From: Erysipelatoclostridium sp. An173
Lineage (GTDB): Bacteria > Bacillota_I > Bacilli_A > Erysipelotrichales > Coprobacillaceae
Reading direction: 5' to 3'
Assembly (NCBI RefSeq): GCF_002160495.1
Contig: NZ_NFKR01000016.1
Span: 1 to 64,000 of the forward strand
DNA: 64,000 nucleotides
Shown here piece after piece: positions 26,501-33,850 of the stretch. The notes under the pieces are model-generated. The model did not search any database. It was not told the DNA's origin and saw only the letters and a list, made by a program, of their open reading frames with translations. Position numbers and translations under genes: made by a program. Numbering within the stretch: the stretch's first letter is position 1; each line of letters begins with the position of its first letter.

Positions 26501-27674
26501 TACCACTAATATCTGATAATTTAATATAATATTGACTCCAATTATTTTTAGAAGTTGATGGTGACCGCCAGTCATAACTCGATTCATTACCATCAGCGTC
26601 AATCAAAGATAACTGCATAGTATTGCTTCCTTGAGTATCTTTAATATGAAAGATAAAGTATTTTAAATCAGTGACATTAACTGGATGGTTAAAATCAATT
26701 TTAACATTCCCATCTGTCTTAGAGGTTCCATTGCTTACTTCTTTGACATATTTTAAACTTTGCTTACCATTATGCTTTTCATCACTTACAAGTTGACAAG
26801 ATGCATTGCTGGCAGCAACTGCATTAATACCGTCTTCAAAAGTTTGGACAACTACCGGAGTATAATTTGAATTATCACTATGATCAATTTTATAATCAAA
26901 TTCATACACATCACTAATATTACCATTTTGATATGCGATTGCTTTAATTAGCATATCATCATCGACTTCAATTGCCTCTCGATATGATGTACTTTGATTA
27001 GTAGGCTGGCTACCATCAGTTGTATAATAAATTGTCTGGCCGGCCTGAGCACTTAAACTTACCTCAAAAGTGTCATTGTAAGTCCCTGAAGGCATGCTGG
27101 CACTAACTGCTAAATCTTTAGCCGTAATATCACTAAATTGAATATCATCAATTAAATATGTCCCTACATTCCATTCCCCAACATAAATACCAGTAATTTG
27201 TGTTAAATCTAAAGCACTAAAGAGATCAAGACTGATTGATACCTGAGTCCACTTTCCAGCTGTTACATTTCCAGTCCATTCTCCTTCAATACTTTGACCT
27301 TGACTATCAATTAAAGATAAACGAACACTGTTTGCTCCAGCATCTTTTACCCATAGAGTAACATACTTATAAGAAGATACATCTACTGGTTGTTCTTTCT
27401 TGACGATCATACTGCGATAAGTTAAGCTAGGCCAATCACTGCTGGTTACTTCAAGACTGGCAACCTTATTACCGCTACCAGTAGCTGATCCAGCGACAAT
27501 CCCAACCTTAGCATCATTTGTTGCATGAATATTGCTATCTGCATCTTCAAAATTTTCAAACATCAAAGGTTCCCTTGGTTCACTTTCTAAAGCAAAAACA
27601 TTTACCGGACCACTACCAAAGAGCATCGCTATTAATACAATTACTTTTAATATTTTTCCTACTATTTTTTTCAT
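23562..27674 (-). CDS. Large cell-wall-anchored GH5-family glycoside hydrolase
   Basis: This is a 1370-residue secreted protein. In order it has a signal peptide (to about 30, ending FGSGPVNVFA), a CBM-like jelly-roll domain (about 35-190), a chitobiase-C-type repeat (YYTTDGSQPT, about 215), a second CBM-like domain (about 275-430) and five further YYTxDGSxPT repeats (about 460, 540, 620, 700, 785). The GH5 catalytic domain (about 835-1190) has acid/base Glu in LLNEP (about 1025) and nucleophile Glu in VFVGEFTF (about 1119). An Ig-like domain (about 1215-1290), a polar linker and a KTGD sorting signal with membrane helix and Lys tail follow. It likely hydrolyses a beta-glucan or beta-mannan at the cell surface. 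ATG 27674 after GGGAGG replaces a longer upstream frame. Confidence 0.9.
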   Translation of the reverse strand: MKKIVGKILKVIVLIAMLFGSGPVNVFALESEPREPLMFENFEDADSNIHATNDAKVGIVAGSATGSGNKVASLEVTSSDWPSLTYRSMIVKKEQPVDVSSYKYVTLWVKDAGANSVRLSLIDSQGQSIEGEWTGNVTAGKWTQVSISLDLFSALDLTQITGIYVGEWNVGTYLIDDIQFSDITAKDLAVSASMPSGTYNDTFEVSLSAQAGQTIYYTTDGSQPTNQSTSYREAIEVDDDMLIKAIAYQNGNISDVYEFDYKIDHSDNSNYTPVVVQTFEDGINAVAASNASCQLVSDEKHNGKQSLKYVKEVSNGTSKTDGNVKIDFNHPVNVTDLKYFIFHIKDTQGSNTMQLSLIDADGNESSYDWRSPSTSKNNWSQYYIKLSDISGIDKTKVTGVRMGQWNAGTYYIDDLYFDNYLSTGVPDIAPSQPKANIESGYIFKDSIEVSLTNDMNASMYYTLDGSQPTVNSTKYDGKITLNDTATIKAVSYDNGEYSEVVTLDYYQDSNIINDVVASKVSGKYSKEMSVALQADGLDIYYTLDGSSPTLSSAKYTEAITVKQTTVIKAVSYDGNQLGNVMTFEYKFPTAPQQVYPSTDQLLFNSASAVELLSDPDATIYYTTDGSDPTVDSNVAQGYITIDKTMTIKAVAIRDGKQSDITTLDYVIAPNKVAADKAAGTYDSSVVVEFRVPDTDQVEIYYTTDGSNPTIESTHYTQPLLVSENTVFKVAATYKNSDSLSEVATHEYVINPIEDVVKPEITPDSGKFGQRQLVSMTTATDGGEIYYTLDGTNPDENSFQFTDAFYVTKDTVIKAVTIKNGKVSDIAVSEITITDEQSVFLKTDGKVIRNNYGAGEVVQLKGTNIGGWLVMENWQCPVNSPDQKTTLAVLSERFGEEKAWELINIYQDNWFTEDDFAILKEEGVNCLRLPITYFEMCDEDGSLKETAFDRLDWFIENAAKYNIYTLIDMHGAFGSQNGKDHSGDTSNPDVGNFFDNEENITKTIKLWEAIAKRYKDNAWVAGYDLLNEPGGAVGTEQFEVYDRLYNAVRAIDQDHIIQMQAIWEPTHLPNPELYGWENVVYQYHFYGWDVEKNADGQKAFIESKVKYLEDTNYNVPVFVGEFTFFSNEVSWDYGLEIFNEQGWSYTSWTYKVSGDNSSWGMYTMPDNSSTKVDIYNDSFETIKAKWSSFNFTRNDKYADKLSKYMKETTADETAPVIEGNDAKVQIGTNNDIQTIINLFVKDDHDGVIKNDALSITSDFNADKAGVYSVKIVASDQAGNTSEANYTIEVLENTEIPEDPNQPVDSGDSNNTDQPIQIPSNNQNNTSDTDQGVSLSSSQAAKTGDDLNLVPMVLLSSLSMLGIFCLKKKYKF

Positions 27675-27727
27675 TTTAACCTCCCATTCATTAGTATTAT
27701 TTAAATTTATTGGTATCAACATATAAC

Positions 27728-27764
27728 ATTATAATGGATTTTTTAGAATTGTAAAGCGTTTTCA
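27728..27764 (-). promoter_or_regulatory. Promoter of the GH5 gene with overlapping cre site
   Basis: On the minus strand TTTACA (27750-27755) and TATAAT (27728-27733) are 16 bp apart. The sequence TGAAAACGCTTTAC (27751-27764) overlaps the -35 and matches 12 of 14 positions of the CcpA cre consensus. Glucose-type catabolite repression of the GH5 gene is therefore likely. Confidence 0.7.
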
Positions 27765-27828
27765 TAAAATTTATACCTATAAATTTTATTTATTAGAAAA
27801 AATAAAAGATGTCAAGCGACTTGACACC

Positions 27829-28530
27829 TTAACGTATTGAAGCAGCATAAAAGTTTGCATACTTATAATTATATATTACTTGTGAAACATTAAATAATAA
27901 ACCATTATCTAAATATACTGTATCTGATATAACTAAACCGGGATCACCAGGATTTAGATCCAACAAATCGGCTTGTTGCTCATCTAGTTTTATAGCACAA
28001 ATATGTTTATCGGCAAAACCAAATTTTAGTTTTAAATCGTTTTGTAAATAACTATAAATTGATTTTTCAGCAATTTCTTTACCTAAATATGGAACTATTT
28101 TTTTATTATAGTAGCTTAATTCTAAAGCAAATTTTTTATCATCAATAATTCTTAATCGTTTACAAAAATAAATCAAATCACCAATTTCACATAACATTTT
28201 TTTAGCTAACTGTTCATCAGCCGATAATAATTCAACCGCTATAACTTGATTAGAAAAAGCACTATTAGGAAAATCATGGGTTAAACCATTAGTCCCAGTA
28301 ATTGGTATACTATTATCGTTATTTCTTTGACGAATATAAAAACCACTTCCCTGTCTTGAATAAATGATTCCTTGACTAGTAAGCATCTTTAAAGCTGAAC
28401 GAATTGTATTACGAGATACTTGATAATATTCAATCATTTCATCTTCCGTTGGTAATTTAAAAGTATTTTCAAATTCTTTTTGTTTAATTCTTGCAATTAT
28501 ATCATTTGCAACTGTCTCATATTTTGCCAT
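27829..28530 (-). CDS. GntR/HutC-family regulator with UTRA domain
   Basis: This 233-residue protein has an N-terminal winged helix (about 1-72; LPTEDEMIEYYQVSRNTIRS, SQGIIYSRQGSGFYI) and a C-terminal UTRA effector domain (about 90-230), as in regulators of PTS sugar and trehalose genes that sense a sugar phosphate. ATG 28530 (MAKYETVANDII) is chosen because GntR N-termini start here; the longer frame adds an unrelated segment. It sits next to the GH5 gene and the PTS IIB remnant, so control of a glycan-use locus is plausible. Confidence 0.88.
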   Translation of the reverse strand: MAKYETVANDIIARIKQKEFENTFKLPTEDEMIEYYQVSRNTIRSALKMLTSQGIIYSRQGSGFYIRQRNNDNSIPITGTNGLTHDFPNSAFSNQVIAVELLSADEQLAKKMLCEIGDLIYFCKRLRIIDDKKFALELSYYNKKIVPYLGKEIAEKSIYSYLQNDLKLKFGFADKHICAIKLDEQQADLLDLNPGDPGLVISDTVYLDNGLLFNVSQVIYNYKYANFYAASIR

Positions 28531-28651
28531 CAATATCCCCGCTTTCTTATTCAAGAATATCATACCAAAATCAAGATGGCAAATATTTATAGGAATAAAT
28601 TAAATTTATTATTAACTTTAATACTAAAAATCTCTATTACCATCTTTTATC

Positions 28652-28983
28652 TTATTCATCAACTCGTTCTATTTTAAAAATCACTGGTCGTGTACCATCA
28701 TTACAACAAGCAATCATCTCATTTTCTTCTTTCATCCAGCCTTCCATGATTGAACCACCCTGTAATCCAGCATAAATATAACGACTTACACAATCCCAGG
28801 CCTCAGAACAAAATTTACCATCTAACATATGCCAAAAATCATCTTTACCATTACCTTTTTCAATAATAAATTCTTGACCAACTTCAAACATCGGACAAGG
28901 TCCCGATTAGGATCAGCACAATATTTTTCCAGTAATTCAGGATAACATTTTTTATCAATAACTATAACTTTTACTTTTGCCAT
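28652..28983 (-). pseudogene. TIGR04076-family protein, frameshifted
   Basis: The N-terminal 30 codons (ATG 28983, after AAGGAG) read MAKVKVIVIDKKCYPELLEK and then YCADPN. The C-terminal 79 codons (from 28891) read MFEVGQEFIIEKGNGKDDFW onward. A one-base deletion in the run CCC at 28902-28904 breaks the frame: restoring a fourth base gives PNRGPCPMFEVGQEF, the usual joint in this family, and a 110-residue protein. Function of the family is unknown. The lesion is in a G homopolymer of the coding strand, so an assembly error is possible. Confidence 0.75.
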
Positions 28984-29414
28984 TTTCATTTTCTCCTTTA
29001 TAACTCTTCACCATTTGATTTAATTACTTTTTGATATCAATAAAAACTCTTTTCAAAATTCCTTTCCCACTTCAATTATATCAATTACTCTTAGTCCATT
29101 TGTTAGTGTTTTTTATGATACCTTATAAAAAATAATCTTCCAATCCTTAACATAACAATCAATCTAACATTCAAATTTATTGATTATATACAATAATATT
29201 TCAAAATAATTAGTTATTAGTTCTAGTTCAATTATTCTACACTTAAGTTCCATTTTTGTCATTAAAGTAATATCTTCTTGGTAATGGCAATGAAAACAAA
29301 GCCATCAAAAATATCCTTATAAAAAAAGCAACTAGTTGTTGATAATCGTCTATCAGCTTCATTGTAAGCTCATTTAAATGATAAACAATCAAAATCATTA
29401 ACTAAAACTCAGAG
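28984..29414. other. Gene-free, probably decayed stretch
   Basis: About 430 AT-rich bases lie between the TIGR04076 gene and the PTS IIB remnant. Short minus-strand open stretches exist, but none has a ribosome site or a match I recognise. The position, where PTS IIC/IIA or glycosidase genes would normally follow IIB, suggests deletion of the rest of an operon. Confidence 0.4.
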
Positions 29415-29741
29415 TTACTTGTCTGCTTTTCCATAAAAATCATTATATAATTTTAATGCCTAGTCTAAAACATTAGCACCATTCATAGTTCCATAATCAC
29501 GCATATCTACTACATCAAAAGGAACTTTTCCAGTACAAATCTGTTCAACATTTTTTAAAACATAACGAACTTGTGGTCCTAAAAGCAAGACATCAAAAGA
29601 ACCCATGCGATCTTCAATCCCTTTTTCAGGACCTGCATCGATTGATACCTCTATCCCTCGTTTATCAGCCTCAGCTTTCATTTTATTCATTAATAAACTT
29701 GTAGACATTCCACCTGCACACGCTAATAAAATTCTGATCAT
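29415..29741 (-). pseudogene. PTS lactose/cellobiose-type IIB protein with premature TAG
   Basis: The gene opens with a strong AGGAGG site and reads MIRILLACAGGMSTSLLMNK, with phospho-acceptor Cys8 and the phosphate loop, and the family C-terminus VVDMRDYGTMNGANVLD. TAG (29460-29462) then interrupts it at codon 94. The same frame continues ALKLYNDFYGKADK to TAA at 29415-29417, which is the normal IIB tail, so the full gene was 108 codons. The 93-residue product keeps the active site but lacks the last helix. No IIA or IIC gene is adjacent. The upstream RpiR gene (29896) may have controlled it. Confidence 0.8.
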
Positions 29742-29895
29742 TTTCTTTTCCTCCTTATTTTTCTAAATAAAATATATGATTTTTTGTTGATTTTATCAAT
29801 ATTATCGTTATCAATAGGAACACTGTAACTTTATTTAATCACTATTAACAAATATTTAAGTTACACGGTAACAAAAAATAGGAATGCAAGCATTC

Positions 29896-30726
29896 CTATA
29901 ACTTCTTGAAAAAAATTTGATTATAAAGATTTTCCATTTTTTTACTTTTATCAAAATTTCGAGCAACTAATATACTATAGATTAAATCAAAAATATATTT
30001 ACACGCTGTAAAATAAACAAGTTCTCCAATTCGATCCATCTTTTCATCAAAAGGAGTATGGATCGTATAACTACAATAATCAGATAATTTATTATTATGA
30101 TTACTAGTAATCGCAACACTAGTAATTCTTCTTCGCTTTAAAGTTAAAGCCATTTCTAATAAATATGTATTTAAGGAAAATTTACTTAGAATAATTACTA
30201 AATGATCATTAGAGACACTAAAAGTAAAATTTAATTGTTTATCAATTTCATGATAAACCGTCACAATTTTACCTACATTACTAAAACAATGAGCAGTATA
30301 CTTAGCAATCATTGCATTAGTATCATTAGCAATTATATCTAAATAATTGGTTGTTTCTAATAATTCAATTATTTTATTTAACGTTGTAATTGAAAGCATC
30401 TCTTTCATTTGATTAATAGCGTTAATTTCTAACTGTGCTGTTTTATTGATCAATGAAATATTATCTTCGCCTAAATTTATCGCATAATTATTAATACTAA
30501 GATTTTTTAAAACATTACCAATATTATATTTAAATTCATTATAGTTACTATAGCCTAATTTTTTTATAAAACGAATAATTGAAGTAGCACTAGTATAAGT
30601 TCTTTTAGCAAATTCACGTGAAGATAACTTAGGTATTTCTTCACTGTGTTCAATCATATATGTAGCAATAACGATCTCATTTTCACTTAAATCAAAATGC
30701 TTTTGTAATTCTTTTAAAATATCCAT
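29896..30726 (-). CDS. RpiR/MurR-family transcriptional regulator
   Basis: This 276-residue protein has an N-terminal helix-turn-helix (about 1-75; SSREFAKRTYTSATSIIRFIKKLG) and a C-terminal SIS-like domain (about 105-245). The sugar-binding loop (LVIILSKFSLNTYLL) departs from the usual SYSGxT pattern, so ligand binding may be altered. It starts 3 bp after the HD-domain gene and is probably co-transcribed with it. Downstream lies the damaged PTS IIB gene, the likely former target. Confidence 0.85.
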   Translation of the reverse strand: MDILKELQKHFDLSENEIVIATYMIEHSEEIPKLSSREFAKRTYTSATSIIRFIKKLGYSNYNEFKYNIGNVLKNLSINNYAINLGEDNISLINKTAQLEINAINQMKEMLSITTLNKIIELLETTNYLDIIANDTNAMIAKYTAHCFSNVGKIVTVYHEIDKQLNFTFSVSNDHLVIILSKFSLNTYLLEMALTLKRRRITSVAITSNHNNKLSDYCSYTIHTPFDEKMDRIGELVYFTACKYIFDLIYSILVARNFDKSKKMENLYNQIFFKKL

Positions 30727-30729
30727 TTG

Positions 30730-31494
30730 TTATTCCTCAATATACTTTAATGATAATTGTTTTAATTCCTGATATTTTTTAGCTGTTAACTCATCAACAG
30801 GTGTAATACGATCAAATAAACGATTAATATAATTATTCTCTTTAATATATTTTTTACTAACATCAAAATGCAAATCAAAGATAAAAGCAATATAAGAGAG
30901 CCATTTATCTAAATTTGTTTGTCGACTAGGACTATAAATCAACTGACAATTTAAATATTGTTCATAGACAACATCACTAATTTTTTCCAATTCCAGCTGT
31001 TCTTTTGAAACATTTAATAACGTTTCCAAAGTTTCAGTTTCTTTTACCCTGAAATTATCTAACTTATCACTATCACGAATCAAATAAATAAACAATAATT
31101 CCCGTTCATTAAAATTTCCAGTTACTTGATATTTATTATGTTGTTCAATAGCAACTTTAATTAGACGATCATATTTTCTTGTTGTCACAAATTCTTTAAT
31201 TAAACCCTGTTCAAATAATAATTTACTAGAAAACATGGCATGGTCAATTGTTCGATAATCTTCAAAACTTTGATAAATACGATACTGCTCAAAACGACCG
31301 ATATCATGAAGCAAAGCAATAATTAACGCAATTTGACTATCTTCTTGATTTAGATTTAATTTTTGACACAAGTACTGCATATTATTTACAACTTTATAAC
31401 TATGAACAATTTTCAATTTAATTGCTCCGATATTAGTGTCATAATTAGCAACATATTTTGCAAATCGCTTTTTGGCGTGAGTAAATTCGCTCAT
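30730..31494 (-). CDS. HD-domain phosphohydrolase
   Basis: This 254-residue cytosolic protein has an HD metal site: His in KIVHSYKVV (about 30), His-Asp in LLHDIGRFEQY (about 63) and a later Asp in RDSDKLDNF (about 157). HD proteins hydrolyse phosphate esters of nucleotides or related compounds; the substrate is unknown. It is followed 3 bp later by the RpiR gene. GAGGAGATAGAA precedes the ATG. Confidence 0.82.
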   Translation of the reverse strand: MSEFTHAKKRFAKYVANYDTNIGAIKLKIVHSYKVVNNMQYLCQKLNLNQEDSQIALIIALLHDIGRFEQYRIYQSFEDYRTIDHAMFSSKLLFEQGLIKEFVTTRKYDRLIKVAIEQHNKYQVTGNFNERELLFIYLIRDSDKLDNFRVKETETLETLLNVSKEQLELEKISDVVYEQYLNCQLIYSPSRQTNLDKWLSYIAFIFDLHFDVSKKYIKENNYINRLFDRITPVDELTAKKYQELKQLSLKYIEE

Positions 31495-31566
31495 TTCTAT
31501 CTCCTCAATAAATATTAAATGATTTAAGTTACTTTTTATTATACTAGCAAATTATAAATAATAAAA

Positions 31567-31600
31567 GATTTCCCAATGATTTACATATCATCAAGAAATC
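31567..31600 (-). terminator. Probable terminator of the RibD-like gene
   Basis: GATTTC...GAAATC and ATGAT...ATCAT pair in an imperfect hairpin, with T-rich sequence on the minus strand, just after the stop at 31611. Confidence 0.5.
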
Positions 31601-31610
31601 ATAAAACAAA

Positions 31611-32330
31611 TTATTTTCTTTTATGATAATTTAAATAAATACCCGAATCAGTTAGAATTTCACTTTTAGTCAAACTATATTTCACTGGTGAAATTTCTGC
31701 TTTTAAATATGCGCCATTACCAAATAATGTAGCGCTTTGATCGCCACCAACAATCGGTGCAATAATTAAACTAATTTCATCAATTAAATCAGCACTTAAA
31801 AATGTTCCATTAACAACTCCGCCACCTTGCAATATAATTTTTTCAATACCAAAAATATCTCTTAATTTTTTTACAATCTCTTTTAAATTAAAATTATTAG
31901 CTTGGCCACCAATTAAATAAGAAACATTCAAACTTTGCAAATAAGCTAAATAATCAGCACTTACACTATCACTTACTACAGTTATTACTCCCTTATTTTT
32001 CAAACGACTATCTTTTAAAACCTCGCTGCTCCATCCAATCTCACCATGAGGATCAATAGCAATTACCCATGATTTTTCTAATCCATGATGGATAAAATCT
32101 TTTTTTTCAACTATTTCTTTAGAAAATGACGTTAAATCCAGCGTCTTACTATCACCATATCTTTCCACTAATGTCACACTACCATAAACAATAGCATCCC
32201 CATTATACTCTTTGGCCATCTGTTGATAAATCAGCGCTAGATTTAGCGTTGATTCAAAATTAAAAAAATTACCAGAAATCTTGCCATCAATCGATTGAAG
32301 CATATGACAAACTATATACGGTCTTTCCAT
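31611..32330 (-). CDS. RibD C-terminal / dihydrofolate-reductase-fold oxidoreductase
   Basis: This 239-residue protein matches the RibD reductase domain: MLQSIDGKISG at the N-terminus (substrate site), GDAIVYGSVTL, an NADPH-binding LQGGGVVNGTFL segment (about 165) and IIAPIVGGDQ. It is a stand-alone reductase, without the deaminase half needed for riboflavin synthesis, and no other rib gene is present, so a different pyrimidine- or pterin-like substrate is probable. AGGAGGAACATAGAGT precedes the ATG. Confidence 0.82.
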   Translation of the reverse strand: MERPYIVCHMLQSIDGKISGNFFNFESTLNLALIYQQMAKEYNGDAIVYGSVTLVERYGDSKTLDLTSFSKEIVEKKDFIHHGLEKSWVIAIDPHGEIGWSSEVLKDSRLKNKGVITVVSDSVSADYLAYLQSLNVSYLIGGQANNFNLKEIVKKLRDIFGIEKIILQGGGVVNGTFLSADLIDEISLIIAPIVGGDQSATLFGNGAYLKAEISPVKYSLTKSEILTDSGIYLNYHKRK

Positions 32331-32396
32331 ACTCTATGTTCCTCCTTTTGGTTCATTATATATATTCAAGCAAACTCTAAGTCAACTCTTATTTTA

Positions 32397-32879
32397 TTAT
32401 TCATAAATATATTCTAGTAATTTAATGCCAGTAGCTGTTTTAAATACTTTATTTTTCATTGCAGCAATAGTTTTATTATCCGCATTCATTTCATCACCAT
32501 TAACTAAAAAATCAGCTTCCAATAAGATTTGATAATCCAAACCATCAATATTTTCATAAGTATGATGATGCCCTACCAAATAGGCAATACGATTAATTTC
32601 CAAATCAGTTAATGAAAAAGGTTTTAAAAAATCATAAACTAAGTCCGGCCCTTCAATTTCCTGAAATTTACCATTGCTATTACCATACTTTTTTCGACAT
32701 AAAGGACACGCAATGTCATGAACAATTGCCGCAATCTCTAAAATCTTTTGTGTTTTTTCATCCAACTGCTCTAACTTACCTATTAATCTAGCATAACTAT
32801 GAACTTTTAAAAAATGCGCAATATCTTTTTTATTTCCATTAGCATAAATGATCATTTCCTTTAAAATCTCTTCAACCAT
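32397..32879 (-). CDS. Small HD-domain protein
   Basis: This 160-residue protein has the HD residues in KVHSYARL (about 25), VHDIACPLC (about 53) and the His-rich VGHHHTYE (about 103). Catalytic substrate is unknown; relatives are annotated as phosphohydrolases. ATG 32879 follows AGGAGGGG; the frame five codons longer starts inside the ribosome site and is rejected. It lies just upstream of the RibD-like gene on the same strand. Confidence 0.8.
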   Translation of the reverse strand: MVEEILKEMIIYANGNKKDIAHFLKVHSYARLIGKLEQLDEKTQKILEIAAIVHDIACPLCRKKYGNSNGKFQEIEGPDLVYDFLKPFSLTDLEINRIAYLVGHHHTYENIDGLDYQILLEADFLVNGDEMNADNKTIAAMKNKVFKTATGIKLLEYIYE

Positions 32880-33049
32880 ACAACCCCTCCTCATATAATA
32901 TTTTAGTACTTTTATAAATATTAAGCTAATATTACTTATAAATATACTAAGTTTTATGAGAAAATTCTTATTTAATTATTATCTAACTTTAAGGTATTCC
33001 AGCTAAAATTACAGTATTATATAGATGAAAAGAAAGAGAGGTAATCGAT

Positions 33050-33622
33050 ATGAAAAAATTAAGTTTATTAATGTTATTAGCAATAGTATTAGCAGGATGT
33101 GGCAATAATAATAAAGTAAATGCTTTAACTTTAGAAGAGGCACAAGAAATTGCTGTAGCTGAAGTAGAAGGAAAAAAAGTTTTAAAAGCTAAACAAGATT
33201 ATGATGACGGTATTACTTATTATGATTTTACAGTAGTTACTGATAATGAAAAATATGAAATTGAAGTTGATGCAAATGATGGTACGATTTTGAAAAAAGA
33301 AAGAGATAAAGATTATGTTAGTAATACTAATGAAGGTACTGTAACGCCTGTTGATAATGGTAATACTACAACTAACAATAATAATACTACTAATAATGGA
33401 ACTTCTAACCAGACTACTACTAATATCATCAGTAATGAAGAAGCACAAAATATTGCTTTAAATAAAACTGGTGGTGGCTATCTTGTAAAATGTGAATTAG
33501 ATCATGATGATAATATGATGGTTTATGAAATTGAAGTAAAGAATGGTAATTATGAATATGACATTGATGTTAATGCTAGTAATGGTGAAATTTTAAAATA
33601 CGAACAAGATTATGATGATTAA
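33050..33622 (+). CDS. Lipoprotein with two PepSY domains
   Basis: This 190-residue protein has a lipobox signal peptide ending VLAGC-GN (Cys17). Two PepSY-type repeats follow (about 25-88, LTLEEAQEIA...EIEVDANDGTILK; and about 125-188, ISNEEAQNIA...DIDVNASNGEILK), joined by an Asn/Thr-rich linker (about 95-122). PepSY domains often inhibit or fold extracytoplasmic proteases or sense calcium; the target here is unknown. GAGAGGTAATCGAT precedes the ATG. Confidence 0.88.
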   Translation: MKKLSLLMLLAIVLAGCGNNNKVNALTLEEAQEIAVAEVEGKKVLKAKQDYDDGITYYDFTVVTDNEKYEIEVDANDGTILKKERDKDYVSNTNEGTVTPVDNGNTTTNNNNTTNNGTSNQTTTNIISNEEAQNIALNKTGGGYLVKCELDHDDNMMVYEIEVKNGNYEYDIDVNASNGEILKYEQDYDD

Positions 33623-33629
33623 TTTTTTT

Positions 33630-33661
33630 AAGCTAATGACTCCTCCTTCATTAGCTTTTTT
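33630..33661 (+). terminator. Terminator of the PepSY lipoprotein gene
   Basis: AAGCTAATGA (33630-33639) pairs with TCATTAGCTT (33648-33657), followed by TTTT. Confidence 0.85.
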
Positions 33662-33702
33662 CAATCAATGCTCAAATTTATGATCATGAATTTTAATTTT
33701 TC

Positions 33703-33731
33703 TTTACATTTTTTAATAAATTTTTTATAAT
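33703..33731 (+). promoter_or_regulatory. Promoter of the fluoride-riboswitch transcript
   Basis: TTTACA (33703-33708) and TATAAT (33726-33731) are 17 bp apart. Transcription would start near 33738, at the first base of the riboswitch. Confidence 0.75.
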
Positions 33732-33737
33732 ATCATC

Positions 33738-33833
33738 TGGGAATGAGGTTCTCCCGAGGTATAAACCTAAACCGCTTATTAAAGCTGATGACTTCTACGA
33801 CTTTTTCGTCGTGGAGGAAATCAGCTTTTTTTA
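33738..33833 (+). ncRNA. Fluoride (crcB-class) riboswitch with overlapping terminator
   Basis: The aptamer (33738-33799) shows the crcB signature: GGGAATGAGGTTCTCCC, then AAACCGCT, then AGCTGATGACTTCTAC. GAGGT can pair with ACTTC to form the family pseudoknot. An extra AGGT-ATAA-ACCT hairpin is inserted after the first stem. The expression platform is a terminator: GCTGAT and CTTCTACGAC (33784-33802) pair with GTCGTGGAGG and ATCAGC (33809-33825), followed by seven T. Fluoride binding would hold the aptamer and let transcription reach the antiporter gene. Confidence 0.92.
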
Positions 33834-33850
33834 ATTCAAGGAGGGAAAAA

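Noticed and set aside
33182-33448. Minus-strand ORF over the PepSY lipoprotein
   Set aside because: It is a low-complexity Ile/Ser/Phe shadow of the Asn/Thr-rich coding strand.
33743-33850. N-terminal extension of the antiporter
   Set aside because: It reads through the riboswitch aptamer and terminator; the good ribosome site and ATG are at 33841-33853.
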